Positions 11,874 to 24,587 of a stretch of 64,000 nt of DNA are shown in pieces. The translations under genes were made by a program, and so were the position numbers. The DNA comes from Hymenopellis radicata (taxonomy: Eukaryota; Basidiomycota; Agaricomycetes; Agaricales; Physalacriaceae). The stretch spans positions 62,001 through 126,000 of the forward strand of contig JADNRX010000010.1 in NCBI GenBank assembly GCA_015501595.1, in the 5' to 3' direction. The notes beneath the pieces were generated by a model, which saw only the letters and a program-made list of their open reading frames with translations, was not told the DNA's origin and ran no database searches. Numbering within the stretch: position 1 is the first letter of the stretch; each line of letters begins with the position of its first letter.

Positions 11874-13225
11874 AAGCTGCATGATGTTCTCATTACTATT
11901 CCACACACAATGCAATGCACCATCAGCCTACTCGGACATTCTTTGTGTCTCGAGCCGGACGTTCGCCAGTAAAGATACTCGATAACAGTCGATCGAGTAC
12001 CTGTTCGCCAACGTGAAGCGCCTGGTGTCGAGTCTAGGATAATATCCGATTCCGGTATAGAATAAGCCTTGACTCCAATTGAATGCGATGAAAAGTCAAT
12101 ATGATGGTGGATAGTTGGATAGTTTGTCGATAGTGTGTGGTGGTAGTTGGTTTCAAGGACAGACGAAAGGCCTAAACTTCACACTGCTCTATGCTAGGTA
12201 ATTCTGAACCTGGCCAATGCTTCTTTCAGCCTCCCGGCCAAGACATTCGCGTCTTTCCTCTGATACGCTCATAGCAAAGATTCGTCAAGAGTTAACCTTT
12301 ACGTTTTGTGGAAGGCCTATAGAGTCGAGCACCCTATGAGCTAGAGGAGAGGTGGTGATCAAACAGTGAGGAGGGAGGGGAATGGCGGCGGTGAGTCAAT
12401 CAGGGATCGTTCCGTCGTGCTCAGACTCGACACCAGTCCCTTCTCCAAGCCGACGCCAGCACCCCCTCAAAAAACGGAGGTCGAGCGGCACGTGAAGTCG
12501 AATGCCGAAGTGGAAATTTGTCGCTCATGATGGATCCTGGATGGATCTAAATGATATAATGTGGGAGATACCCGAGGCAGACGGACGAAGGCGAGCACGC
12601 TATAGGAAAAAGTCGGCGCTGGTCAATCATAGAGGCGGTAGGAGGGTGCATGATGCCCGAGTTGGGACAGCGTCGGTCCGCTTCGCCCTTGACCGAAATC
12701 AGCGTCGGAAGTCTTCCTTTAGAACGGAACAAAGCAAGGTGGAAGCTGTACAAGAACAGGAGATATCGTCCTGATGACTACGTCGGTGGCGGAAAGCAGT
12801 GAATTCGAAGTCATCCAACAGTGCCGAACCAGATGGTGCTCCTTGTTTAAGGTCGCATGCTCGCCTGCGTCATGACTTGAAGTTGCTGGCATTGCCAGTG
12901 CTAATGTTGCCCGAGTCTGTGTTGCGGCGGTGAGGTGCACTGAATTTAACCTGGGAACAATCTTGAATCAACTGATCACAATAGATAGGAACGCTGCTAG
13001 CACGAAGACCTCGCGGAGCACGTAGGGTGAAAGAAAACCAAGTATTCCACATATGAACAGATAGAGTGCGGTGAATGTACAATTGCAAGATGGCCAAGGG
13101 TATGCACGATTGACCTAGTTGGTATATAGAAAAAATAGAGATAAATGAGCGCATAAGGAGGAGATAAGGGATCTATAAACATAAACACCGAAGAAAATGA
13201 AGCAACATGACAGACCACGACCTTT
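11874..13225. other. Intergenic, no supported gene
   Basis: About 1.35 kb between two convergent genes. Short frames exist (for example 12502-12774 plus) but have no family resemblance, biased composition or splice structure. Nothing further can be supported. Confidence 0.5.
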
Positions 13226-14239
13226 TTAAGGCGGAGAAAGTACAGCATGGCTAACGCGAGCCTCGCCGTTAGGGAGAGGACTGGCGCTCTCTCGAGCATT
13301 GCGCACGAGACGCAGTTCATCGAGGCTGCGCCGGTACGAAGGGATGGACGATAAGAACCGTTCCACGCCAGTGTTTGCAAAGGGCACCTGATCCGTCTCT
13401 GGATTCGAGGTGCGCGCCCGAACGTGGGGATTGAAGGGCGTCGGGCTCGAAAATAGTGCCGAGCTCGAGGGCGGCGATGAGATGAGAGAAGGAAACTGGG
13501 TCGGCGCCGATGACGGGGGTGAGGTCACGAGAGGTGGAAGGGGAGGCGGGAGAGGTGAAGGGAGGGGAGAATCTTCTTCAGTCTCACCGCCGCTCTCACT
13601 GGCGGGAGGAGTGCCTCTAGTCCAGATAGGGAGATCCCCGAGACGGAGCCAGCGGTTGTTATTGGCTGAATGGGTGGTAGTGGACGTATCGGTCGGACGA
13701 CGGAAAAGAGAGTCCTCGCGTGCAAGGAGGTTTTCTTCCAGGGCGGCCATCCGCCGGATAAGCGTCTCCCGCGCTTCAAGTTGTTGCGCATTGAGCGCGG
13801 TACGATCGTCGTTGTTGTTGGACAAATGCGGACGCCGTTCAACTGACCGCGGACGTGGCTCTGCGCCATATACACTCCGCTGCGCTACAGTCTCGGCCAA
13901 CAGCCGTCGCGGTCCCCTTGCTGACCTCGTCGGTCGGGGAATGACAGTCACTGGCTCTTCCGGTACCCTCGCCGGCTCATCCCGCCCCTCATTTTCATCA
14001 TCGCTGTCCACAAACGCCTCGTACTCGGCGTCTACGAAAAACTCGTCCGAATCTGGGTCGAAAGGCGACACGTCCCATGTCATGGCAGGGTGGGTGTGCA
14101 CAACCGTTTCCGCGGGAGTTCTGTCCGTGGTAGGCGACTCTGAGCGGACTGGGTTCGCAGGTGCATCTCTGCCCTCGACGACAGAGACTTTTGTACTAGC
14201 AGCGGAGGTGTAGTAGGTAGAGTAGAGTGCACGGCCCAT
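13226..14239 (-). CDS. Low-complexity protein of unknown function
   Basis: A single-exon frame of 337 residues starting at an ATG. No family is recognised. Residues 60-95 are strongly acidic and contain FDPDSDEFFVDAEYEAF. A short helical segment near residues 145-180 (ARETLIRRMAALEENLLARED) could form a coiled coil. Residues 210-290 are a proline/serine tract (PLPSPLPPPLPPL and similar). A conserved-looking tail (VERFLSSIPSYRRSLDELR) follows. The composition fits a disordered scaffold or regulatory protein. The opposite strand is also open for 267 codons, but that frame is arginine/serine/glycine noise complementary to this one. Confidence 0.62.
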   Translation of the reverse strand: MGRALYSTYYTSAASTKVSVVEGRDAPANPVRSESPTTDRTPAETVVHTHPAMTWDVSPFDPDSDEFFVDAEYEAFVDSDDENEGRDEPARVPEEPVTVIPRPTRSARGPRRLLAETVAQRSVYGAEPRPRSVERRPHLSNNNDDRTALNAQQLEARETLIRRMAALEENLLAREDSLFRRPTDTSTTTHSANNNRWLRLGDLPIWTRGTPPASESGGETEEDSPLPSPLPPPLPPLVTSPPSSAPTQFPSLISSPPSSSALFSSPTPFNPHVRARTSNPETDQVPFANTGVERFLSSIPSYRRSLDELRLVRNARESASPLPNGEARVSHAVLSPP

Positions 14240-15290
14240 TTTGATCGTCTATATGCATATTAGGGTCCGTCATGTCCAAGCTGGGGTCAAGAACTCACAA
14301 AGAATAAGATATTAGTGGTACACTAATAGTTACTTTTGAAAAGGAAAGATGTATAGAGAGCGATTGTGATGGTAAGACCAGAGGTCGTTAAATTTCTCGC
14401 GCGTCTATCACGACAACAACAACAATCAATCAAACAAGTTCCATCTCCGCTCTATTTCCACCGCTCTCAGACCATTTTGCGGAAATTGACATCGGCCCGT
14501 AGCTTGCACCATGTCAGGCGGGCGTTTGTGCTATGCGGCGCAGGCCTCAGCTCGCAGCCGACCTTGCAGACCGTGCCCTAACGCCGCTCCGTTCCTCAGT
14601 TTCCGCATATTTCTCTGCTTGGTCTTAATTCGTTGATCGCCCAAGTACCAGGAGTCCTCTTTTCGCCTCGACCTAGGCGCGAGGCGTTATCTTTGGCAAC
14701 CTTCCTCTGCATGGCTTCTTGATACAACTTGTAGAGGCAGTTGAAACGTGTCCCAGTAAGTCCAGCTTTGACTCTGCAGCAGCATCACGTCCTGTACGTA
14801 AATCAAGTTCCAATACTGCATGCTAGCAGGCGTCTGGCATTGCTGATACCTCAACGTATATCCACGAAAATGTAGCGTCGCATCTTCAAGTCCAACGAAC
14901 GATACAGCCCAGACGACCCATGAAGAGCTGTAGCGTAATCGAGCTGAAGCCTGTGAAGACTGCCATTGCCAATTTTAACAAGAGTGAGTGTCAATGCTCG
15001 CACGTATCACCGCATGTCAGTTCACGTACCCGATAGTTTCTAAAGCATCCCTTCAAGTCAAGGCTAATAAATGAATGAGAAGCCGGCGCCGTAATAGTGC
15101 ACGTACATGCCCACCACGCGCAGGAACACTTACATTGGTACTCGTTGGTCCTATCATACGTGTTGCAATACAACGAATGTCCATATAAGCTCGATATAAG
15201 CGGTGATAACGACGCATTTCATTGTGTCAAGAGTCCCTTGCCATAAGTAAAGGGTTACAGAAAACGCGTATATATGTTCAACCAACCGCT
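14240..15290. other. Intergenic, no supported gene
   Basis: Roughly 1 kb between the unknown protein's start and the end of P450 number 1. No open frame here shows family resemblance or a credible intron pattern. Confidence 0.5.
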
Positions 15291-17737
15291 TCAGGCCTTC
15301 TGCTTAAGACTAGAAACACGTAGCGGCAACTGAATACCATCCTCAGGCCGATCCTTAAGCAAGGGAAACATGGTGACGGTGCCTGATCCATGGACGACAG
15401 CGGAGGCATCCTCTGGCAAAGAGAATTCAAAAGGAGCTCAGAAGCTCGACGCAGATTGCCTGTATTTCCATGACGCTACAAGGAGCTGAGACGGTGGGTG
15501 TTTCGGTGAACCTTGGGACTTACGCAAAGCGCCATCTAGAGGGATGCCCGTGACTCAATGACAGCCGCGTATCTCAACAGGACTGGAAAGTACATACCCG
15601 ATGCAGGCTCTGGCACCAGCACCTGAAGCCGCATCAGTAAGTGTGGTCATAGCAGGCAAAGAGAGCAGACGAACTGAATGTCAACCTGTGGCGCAGTAGA
15701 CATATGAGACTCGGGAGCAGTGAAACCATAAAACAGCACGTACAGATTGGAAAACACACCAACAGTCGCCTCTCGATGATCCACATCCAGGAATCGGTTC
15801 GGATTCCACTTATCGACATCGTCGCCCCACACGATCGGATTTCTGGATGCCATTCACGAGTCATACGCGAAAAGGGTTGTTTCGGAGGAACAGGCATACC
15901 TGTTGTACATGTACACTGACGCCTGAATGCTCTGCCCTTCCGAGATGGGAATTTCTGTCAGTACTTTCCCGTCGCGGGTCTTAATGGGCTCCAAAAGGGG
16001 AAGAACATCATCCTGTTGCGCCACGCGAATGAGGGTGTGCACAAATGGATGCAGACGCAGAGTTTCCTGGCCATAGAATTGTCATTCAGCATACATTGAC
16101 GGTCCTATCCGAGTACTTGCCTTGATTGAGGCGTTAAGCCAAGACATCGCATCATAGTCACTTGAGCTCAAGACAGTCGTGTGACGGCGCGCGTGTAGTA
16201 TCTCTTGTTTGATTCGATCCTGATCTTCCGGGTGAAGACTCAGTTCGTACAGGAGCCAGGCTAACGCGTGGGCCGTGGTGTCATGACCGGCAAATATGAA
16301 TGTTCTAAATTGAATGAAAAGAGTGTCAGGCAATCTTCGACATACGAGTATAACGGAAGAGGAGAGCCTACGCCATTTGCGATACAATCTCGTTCTCGGC
16401 CATTCTCCTATTTTTGTCGTCGGACAAAGACGATTGCGCTGTTGAATGAGGTTACGAAGCCGTCTCCGAGGAGGTCAGAAGGGCAAATCTCACCCAGAAT
16501 ATTGACGACATCTTTTTCCTGTTCAGCGCCGCTGCTGTTCTTGACCAGCTGAAGTTCGCGATTGTAAATGCTACGCGCATGCTTCTCCATCGCATTTCTG
16601 AAGCTTTGATATATCAAGCTTTCCTTAGTCGGAATCTTCGCCAGTATTGTCATGAAACTCTCAGGGAGATAGCACAGACCCCCTTGAAAGAGGAATACAT
16701 CTAACGCCGAGGGAAATTGCTGAGCTTCCGAACTGAAATCGCGGAATATGAGATTGACATCGCGTTAGAATCAACATACTTACAAGAAATTGCTCATAAT
16801 CTCTTCCAAGGCTGGTTCAATCACGTTGTCGAGAGCACCAAAGGAGTATCGGAAAGAAGCTAATAAGCTCGTCGGTGCGGGGAATTTGATAGGAAAGTCA
16901 AGAACCTACTGATGCCAATGATATCAAGTGTCACTTTCAGTGTCCATGAAAGCATATCTTGTACCTCATCGCCCTCGTTTAGTGTTTCCTTTAGCTTATC
17001 TACAAGCTAGCAAATTCAACGTAAGTGGACACCCAAATCGGAGATCTTTAATGCGTACTTTGGAGCCAGTCGCTTGGAAGACGTCAAGATAAGAACGAAG
17101 ATGGACAGCAGAAAATGCAGGATTCAAGATTTTACGCTGTCGTTGGTGATCCTTGTCTTAGGTGGACATGTCTCACTAGAGATGAAAAACAAGTGGATCG
17201 AGAAACGTACCAACGGCTGTCACAAGGCCGTATCCGAACAAAGCTTCAGTAACGCGATTCGTATCCACAGACTTGGCGAACTGATAGCCTGAGGTATGGA
17301 AAATGTACTGCAGGGCCTTAGGATCAGACACCAGTAACACAGGTTCCTATGACCTTGTCAGCGTGTGACGTTGGTAAAGACCGTACACGCTTACGCTGAA
17401 CACTCCAGCGATCCGAAAAACACTTCCGTAATCGCGGTACCAAGCAGCTTCGTAGTCACCGACATTCTTCGTGTGGCGCAGCATATAGAGGTGTCCTGTG
17501 CACACGGAAACATGTCCTTTAACCTCACTGTCCAAAATACGAACAAACGGACTAACCAAGAAGCCATGAAGGGCTCGGAGGACCGCGAATCGTTCCAATG
17601 CGGCTTCTCCTGCAGTAGAACTTGAACGACAGATACAGAACAAGGACAGAAAAGCCGATAACAATAGTGTGCGGCGTGAGGATCATGCTGGATAAGTGGA
17701 GGGTTGACAATGCCATGCCGTAGAAGCAATTCCACAT
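15291..17737 (-). CDS. Cytochrome P450 monooxygenase 1 (frame broken near the C-terminus)
   Basis: A membrane-anchored haem monooxygenase. From the start at 17737 the protein shows a hydrophobic anchor, the proline hinge GPPSPSWLLG, then EPVLLVSDPKALQYIF, an I-helix FIFAGHDTTAHALAWLLYE, the ExxR motif (ETLRLHPF), DDVDKWNPNRFL and the haem-cysteine loop FSAGARACIG followed by WRF. About a dozen introns are needed. The intron before ETLR uses a GC donor (SIK|gcaagt). After WRFAVMEIQAICVELLSSF a run of four A/T bases (15429-15432) puts the reading into a stop. Removing one base restores EFSLPEDASAVV and a normal tail ending at 15291. Either a recent loss-of-function indel or an assembly error explains this. 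The substrate is unknown. Confidence 0.85.
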
Positions 17738-19178
17738 TATATACTCTTCATTAGAAGCCCAAGGTCCCGGCGCTGTGTAAGCTCCAGACCATGAACAGGA
17801 TCGCTACGAGCTTAGAAGGAAGATCGTAGGATCACAATCTGATAGACGCCGCTCCCTGAAAGGCAACTAAAAGGCGTCAGATGTCATTAGCTACCTCAGA
17901 ACGTGGAAAACATACGAAGATACTTTGGTATTCTGTATTGATACGTCCGTCGAGCGCGGCGTTCTCAGACACCATCACGGTGGGTGCAGTGATGGACCAT
18001 GGCGCTGGTGGTGAAGCGCCACTAGGTACCGAGTTAATCCCGAACATGACAGCGAAATAGAGCACGTTGCAAGTCTTTGTGAGAACAATCTTCAACGCAG
18101 AAGTGTCGCCAACGCCAGAAGGTGATGTCCAGGCCGAAGGTTCATACTAGGACCGCGTTATCAGAGTAGGCATGGGGCACGCACTTGAAGACAGGTGTAT
18201 CCTAAACTCCGAGTCTGTGGTTCGAGCGGGAGACGCAAGCACTCGAGCCTAGAATGGGGCCAAATATTGGATAGACCTGTGGGGCAGGGCACATCTACAT
18301 ATTCAAGTACATGATCCACTGTCACGGTCCACAACGACGGGAAATGGCTCTGCTCAAATCAGTTAACAACGGCAGGGAGTAAGACTGTACGTGTGTGAAC
18401 AGGGCCCCACGGCGCTCTGAATTGAATCAAACGGTCTTATCCTCAAGAAGTAAAGAAGAGTGAGCCAAAACAGCTGAAGGATGGCATCGCCACATCGATA
18501 TCCGGCCCTGAATCGAATCACCGAACTTGGACTGGAGCAAATGTTGGTGGTTCATGGTCTGCTCATCGCCGCCACTTCGTGAGTGCCAGACCTCTGCCAA
18601 GATGTCCTCGTCGAGCTCCCGTATGTCATGAATGACTGAACGGCACATCACAGAGCACTGTAGAAATCCGAGTTGAAGAGAGAGAAGCAAAGTTCATGCA
18701 TATGCTGGTGATCACTGGCTGAGGGTTCTCATTCAACTTGTCTCGAGGGAGAAACCTATGTCGTTGTGGTCAGGTCAGAGGGGAAGACACTTGAAAAATA
18801 AGCACTCAGGCCTCAGGCTCGATGCGGAACGACTTTCGTTTAGCTGGGTGATCTAAGTTGGAGCGTTCGCACGCCATAGAACAGCTCTCGTGTAGACAAC
18901 ATGGGGCTCCAGAGGCTGCGGCGTAGAAATGCCTTCGTCGAGATACGCGAGTAAGCATATTTCTAGCATAGTTCTGGTACAGCAGGGACCTGCGAGAGCC
19001 CGTCGACGCCGCCGGAAAAGCGTACAAGTTGTTTGGACTCGTTTGTGGCTGCAAAAGTCAACGATCTAATCTAATCATCCGGCATCATGCCGTTAAACTC
19101 GGGTCTCAGCAGGGTTGACAAACCTGGCTGTTTCCGTCCCACCTTTCGACGTTGCCACAACCACACACCACGCGTCTA
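17738..19178. other. Intergenic, no supported gene
   Basis: About 1.4 kb upstream of two divergent genes. Short minus-strand frames at 17877-18095 and 18427-18690 were examined. Neither splices into a recognisable protein. Confidence 0.45.
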
Positions 19179-20526
19179 ATGGAAATCGTTCTAGATGTAG
19201 ATCACTCCTCTTACAACGAGGCTTCTACTAACGGGGTTTTCTTCTAGTCTCAAGTGCTCGTTCCAAATTGCAATATCTCTTCACAGCGCGCCTCGTACAA
19301 CCCCCCACCTCAGTCATCTGCGCAGACTTGCAACGACGACGTCCTGGATATCATATTCGCCTTTCTTTCTAAGCCCGATGTTGCATCCGCTGCGAAGACG
19401 TGCAAGAGTTGGTCTGCGTCTGCATACAGAGCATTATATGCTTCTGTAGCTTTTCATCCCTCCTACGTGAAGGGTGACATTTTGATGGAGCTTTTGTCTC
19501 CTACGCTGATGGAGAGTGACCTAATTCGCCATCTTATAAGACACCTTTCTATTGATGCGAGCATGGTTTCAGCGCGTCACATTTCAGATCACGTATACGA
19601 CTGGCTCCTACTCCTCCCAGCAAACACTATACTATCCCTTACCCTCTTCACTTCACAAGTCCACGAGAAATTTATGGATATCCTCCTTCATTCTCCTGCA
19701 CTGCCTTGCATCCGGTACCTCAATCTGAAGACTAGAGAGCCTTTTTATTGTGGTGTCAATTGGATGTCGCAGCTACTCGCGTCAGCTCCCAACGTCTCCC
19801 ACCTTTCCGTGATGTTTGCGACTCTAGAAGACACCGAGACCTTACCCCAATACTACGCACCTTGGACTCGCGTCCCTTGTCGTGTGCGACACCTCTTCGC
19901 CAGCATGCAGACATATACTTCTGTTTTCGGTGATTTACTCGCATTGACACATGCGTCACTCGAGACGCTGATCTGCAAGACAATCGATGGACGCCTCTTT
20001 CATTCTGAGCTGATGCGTGCTCTAGAGACTACCTTCCCCTCACCTATCCAGACTGTGTTCCTTTGCTCCCAACATAACCTTCCTTTACTCATCGTCCGTC
20101 CTGGCGCTTGGGGCCATCTTCGTGAACTGGTCTTGAGTGGCTGGCAGGTGCAATGGGACTTACTTTCCGAATGTCTCCCACCATCGTTAGAAACATTGGT
20201 GCTGGGGTTCATATTCTTTAAACCATTTCCGGTCGAACAATTGGTTGCATTCGTTGATCGGACGCACACGTCGTCCTCCGTATTTTCGCGGCTCATTATC
20301 TGTGGTGCGCCCCGACATTATATTGCCAACATTTCCCGACTGGATGATGTTTGCTCGCGATGCGGGGTTTCCCTTCAAATATATTCCGACGCAATATCTT
20401 GTCCTTCCCTTCTAGGTGCTGCGGCCTGGACTCTGCAAGCTATGCTGGTGAGTTGACTCAATGCAATCTCGAATTGATGCCATCTAATTTAAAGTGTAGG
20501 CTACTATGCGTCTATCGCCTGCCTGA
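19179..20526 (+). CDS. F-box-like protein
   Basis: Three exons are inferred: 19179-19196, 19248-20447 and 20500-20526 (1245 bases, 414 residues). The first is an 18-base coding exon (MEIVLD) joined by a GT-AG intron; without it the long frame would have no ATG. The last intron has a perfect gtgagt donor, but reading through it adds only two residues, so the 3' end is not certain. Residues 30-65 (DDVLDIIFAFLSKPDVASAAKTC then WSASAYRALYASV) fit an F-box, the Skp1-binding motif of SCF ubiquitin ligases. The rest has irregular leucine-rich spacing, as in basidiomycete F-box proteins whose target is unknown. Confidence 0.8.
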
Positions 20527-20546
20527 ATACAACGTTCCGCAATATG

Positions 20547-20925
20547 TCACTGCTGTACATCAAATCGCTCGAATTCCTTGCAGATGTCTTGTCCAACAAG
20601 GTCTTCCACAGACCGATCCTCCTCAATAAACTTCAAAACCTCGCTCTTCGACATCGAAGTTGCTCGAACGAAAGCCGCAACAAATTTGGCCCGCATCACA
20701 ACGTACTCAACGTGGAGTAGGTCGTGCCAGATTGGGGTTCCAATTTCTTTCACCCTCGGTGAGTCAGTTGAGGAATGATAGCATGTGCTGGTCGTATAGA
20801 TCGCTCAAGCCTTGCAAGTCCTTTTCGTCAGGGGGATGTTTGGGGGACTTCACTGAAGAAAATGGACGAATTTGATTTTCGCTTCTGCGGCGGCGGAAAT
20901 GGAGTGCTGAGGAGGCAGAAGCCAT
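20547..20925 (-). other. Possible small gene, frame unresolved
   Basis: Two minus-strand frames look more protein-like than chance. One begins MASASSALHFRRRR, runs to DLQGLSDLYDQHM and then stops. The next frame gives IGTPIWHDLLHVEYVVMRAK and a helical, charged C-terminus ending at 20547. The basic, serine-rich start would suit a mitochondrial presequence. No GT-AG pair joins the frames, so a one-base break or a misread is needed. No family is recognised. Confidence 0.3.
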
Positions 20926-21113
20926 GTTGGGAGGGGGGAGTGTGTGACGGCAGGACGCCTGGTTGACGCTATAACCATCATCGAGTCTCATTAAGTATTA
21001 CTCTCAAGCAGCACGCAACGCACTGTTTGGCTGTTCTGCGGACGTGAGTGGGATTCTGAGACACAGAGCGCAGTGAATCCGAAGAAGCCAGGAAACGCGA
21101 TTTGGAGGTGCGC

Positions 21114-21605
21114 AGAGTCCGAGAGCATCGCCGCTTATCTCGACGCGACATACCCCGACACGCGCGGGTCCTCTTCCCCGACCCGCCAATGGGCTTATAC
21201 ACGACGTTCGGGGACACCATTTCGGCACAGACGGCGGAGATGATCCTGATGCTCGTCTTTCCGCATGTCCTCCCGCACATGTTGCCACCGAGTAGAGCGT
21301 ACTCTCTGAAGACGTTGGCAGCTGGAGGAATCGACGGCGAAAAGCTCCCTCTGGATCCTAGTCCGGAGCAGTGGACCAAGGCAGAGACGACTATGGGTGG
21401 TGTTGCGAAGTGGATCGGCGACGACAGTACATTCGTATCTGGTGAGAAGCCGTCGTTCGCAGACTTTGCTATTGCGGCGAGTATTCGGCCAATCAGATTG
21501 CTGTGGGGTGCGGAGAGTAAAGAGTGGCAGGCAGTCACGAGTTGGCAAGGCGGGAAGTGGGGGAAGCTAATGAAGGCACTTGAAGGCTACGAAACCGTTC
21601 AATAG
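21114..21605 (+). pseudogene. Glutathione transferase C-terminal half
   Basis: The reading starts abruptly at SESIAAYLDATYPDTR, the end of a GST thioredoxin-like domain, and continues through VLFPDPPMGLYTTF into an all-helical GST C-domain containing FVSGEKPSFADFAIAASI, the usual N-capping box and helix. The preceding glutathione-binding half (the TLPVI region) is absent in all frames of the upstream 200 bases. Between AYLDATYPDTR and VLFPD the frame slips by two bases within a GCGC stretch (21163-21170). The fragment is called a pseudogene because half of the enzyme is missing. The frame slip by itself could be an assembly error. Confidence 0.65.
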
Positions 21606-21653
21606 TCGGAGGGCATAGACATTATTAATAAAATACAACGATTTGTGAAAGAA

Positions 21654-23890
21654 CTACCCCTTGACAAGAACAGAAGAAGTATCCGGTAGCCTAGATCCCG
21701 CGTCTCCCGCATGGTCAAGCAAAACGAAGAAGTGTTGGGCTTCATTCGCAATGTAAGGGATCGAGATATAAGCGAGTTGACCCCGACCTGCCTGAGCTTC
21801 GTCGACGGTGCTCTGCCAATCCGGCTTGGTCATATACGCAAATGCGTGTGCAACCGATAACTTGGGAGGTGCTTCGGTGTAGTCCAACACGGTGACGATG
21901 TTGTGTGCAGGAGCGCGTGGGTCTGTGCGCTTGTAGTCCTCTAAGAGTTGGGTGAATTTCCCTTCGCACGACACCATATAGTTTGCGTGAGCTAATACAA
22001 AAGCCTCGTGCCGAGCATCCGCATGTAATAGCACCGTGCCTAAGAACCATTCGTAAAGGCGTATGTAACTACACAGATGTGGTACGTACCTTTCTGCCTT
22101 TCAGCCAGTGCCTTTTTACAGTCTTCGCGATGATCCTTCCAGTGCGCTTTTTGACATTCACGAGAGCAGTAAAATGCTCGTCGGCATGCCTGGCATTGTT
22201 TAGGCGTATAATCATCGTCCTTCAAGTTGTTACACTGTCGTGTCGAAGTCAGCTTCTAGGTCGCCATCAATCATCAATTCGCTCACCTTGGGATTTAAAG
22301 CAATCAGAAAAATCCAGACCTGAAGTCTTGAGATACGATAAAAACGACTTCATATCGTCCGCATGTCGCAGAAAACCAACCCACGCGTCATGAACCGCTC
22401 CATCGAAAAGATGTTGGAGGCTTCCGTATTTTGTTCGAAGTTGATGCAACGAGCGAAGAACACGTTTAAGTACGGAACGATGGATAAGCGCCGGAGTCAG
22501 ATGCTTGAAGAGCTGAAGCATGTCCTCGTCAACGCTGGGATCGCGCTCTCGGATATCATCGTAAAACATGGCACTCCCAAAGATAATAGGTAAGAGGTGA
22601 CAGTCTATTGCTTGCGGAATCCACGCAGGAGAGTCGGCGATCGCAGGTGCGGTGGCATATATAAGTGTCCGGAAGAATTTGAGGTATGCCGGGTGCCCAT
22701 TTATGTGGGAATGTGGCGACATATGTCGTTGAAAAGCATACAACTGGAAGTATACGCAGCCATGTCCCAGGAAGGTTAACCAAAGAGGCTCGCTATACTT
22801 GTATACCTGAATCACGAAGCGGAAACAACTCAACCAAGTGTCATATCCCTCCATGGCAAAATTTGGATTTCGCACCCGTCCAATGACACGGTGGTAACAC
22901 TGCAGAATGAAATCCTTCGGAAACTCATCTAACACCATCTCGAAGCTTTTTCGGTACTCATGCAAGCCCAGGATGAGGTTCAGAACATCTCCTATCTGGT
23001 CTTCAAGCAGGATGCGTGGGCGGGAGCACATCCTTACTTTGACCCAGAGACGAATTTGTGCGGCTTCAAACGATGCATTCATATGGTCTTTAATCTCGGG
23101 AACGAGAGCGAACTCGTAAAGCACGAGGCTAACCCATCCGGCTAGATCCCAGACGTCGTGCACGCCTGACGGTGTAAAGTTGCCCTCCAGCTCAGCCATA
23201 CTGTGAGTGTACACAAAGGAAAGGAAGGCCTCTATCCATGGTTTGTACGAGGACCAGAAAGCGAACAGGGCCTGTCTGTTACGGGAACTGGCCAGAATAC
23301 GTTGTCGTGCCAAGCGTAAAGACTCGGAAAGATTAATAAAGCAGGCGCTGTAAGCCAGCAGTTTGTAGGGATCGAATAGGTTCCGTTCACACGGTGCGTC
23401 GCGCAAGTGCGTTTCAATGGTAGTGAGGAGGTCAGGAAAAGCTGTCGGGTTGTTTGCGACTCGCGCCGCCTTGGCATCCAACAGTCTGACAGTAGGATTG
23501 CCGGAAGCTTGCTAGACAAGACCAAGTCAAGACTGATAATCTAATGCGACATCGCTTCGATTTACTGACCAGGAGAACATTCGTGAGAACTCTTGGAGTA
23601 GTAGAGTCACTGGCCATCATTTTGATGAGGTTCCGCTTAACAAACAATATGTGTCGGGTGTAGAGGGGAGATTCAAGGAAGATTGTAGGCGGTCGCGCCC
23701 GCCCGTTTCGCGGATTGGTAAGCTTTCCCATGACGTCAAGCACTGCCACAGTCGAACCTCGCGTTTGGCGCGCTATCATAGACGGAGTAAATATGTTGGG
23801 GATGCATAAAGTACACACTTCACTGAGGTTTCTGAGCCACCATAGATGGCTGAGTAGCAACGCTGCGCTGCGCCACCACGTCTTAAAGAG
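21654..23890 (-). CDS. MYND zinc-finger protein 1 (one-base frame break)
   Basis: A long helical N-terminal region (clearly coding from about 23860) leads to a C-terminal MYND finger, a zinc-binding protein-interaction domain. The intron at 23578-23520 joins VLTNVLL to QASGNPTVRLLDAKAA. At the finger, the expected CFNPK|CNNLKDD junction reads CFKSQ followed by a stop, because one extra base sits in TTTAAA (22294-22299). The rest of the finger (CQACRRAFYCSRECQKAHW then HREDC) is in the next exons and intact. A beta-rich tail ends at 21654. The N-terminal start is uncertain. The same layout occurs in the intact gene at 45293-47331. A target or chromatin role is not shown. Confidence 0.75.
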
Positions 23891-24587
23891 GAGAACATGG
23901 CGGGGAAGGCCTCAAAAAGAATAGGGAGCACGGAAATGGAAGTATAATGTGTTGTTTCCCAGCCATGAAAGGTTCTATGTGGCGCATTAGAGGGGAGGCT
24001 GAGCCGAACAAATGATGCTCTGACTGTTGTCTGACTGCATCCAGCTCTCAAGTACGTTGAAGACACCAAAATTTCATTAGATATACTCTCGCTGTTGTCT
24101 CTAATTCAACAAGAAAAATCTATTTCGGATTACCGCCAGACGCGAAATCGCCCGAAGAGTGGGACAAACGAGCGATTTTTGGCGGATTTGAGGCCCATCA
24201 TCGTCCAAAATCGCGCGGATTTGAGGGCCATATTCGAGGGTCTCGCCGATGGAGTCCGAGTGGAGTTTCCCGGGGCCTATGTACACAGAGTCTCATCAAA
24301 CACAGAAATGAAGTGATTATTGGCCTTCTTCAAGGCGGTTTTGATATTCCGAATCGGGATCGACTTACTTGCATTGGTTCTTGAAGATACAGGACGCTAA
24401 AGAGGTAACTTAACAGTCTTGAGCATATGATGCGAATCGTGAGTTCGACCTTCGACCTTCAACTTTCAAGACCAGTCAGTGACTCCTGCACAATAGCTGG
24501 ATGTGCAAAATTATCACCACAAAGAATCTAGACCAAGCACCATACACATTCCAAGCAATTACAAAAAAACATGTTTAATCGCACATC
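23891..24587. other. Intergenic, with a short imperfect direct repeat
   Basis: No supported gene. A GCGGATTTGAGG-type unit occurs twice about 34 bases apart (around 24182 and 24216), flanked by copies of AAATCGC. Both strands encode short frames here with no family resemblance. Confidence 0.4.

Noticed and set aside
13410..14213. 267-codon plus-strand frame
   Set aside because: It is the complement of the minus-strand low-complexity gene. Its R/S/G-rich composition is what that gene's codons give when read backwards.
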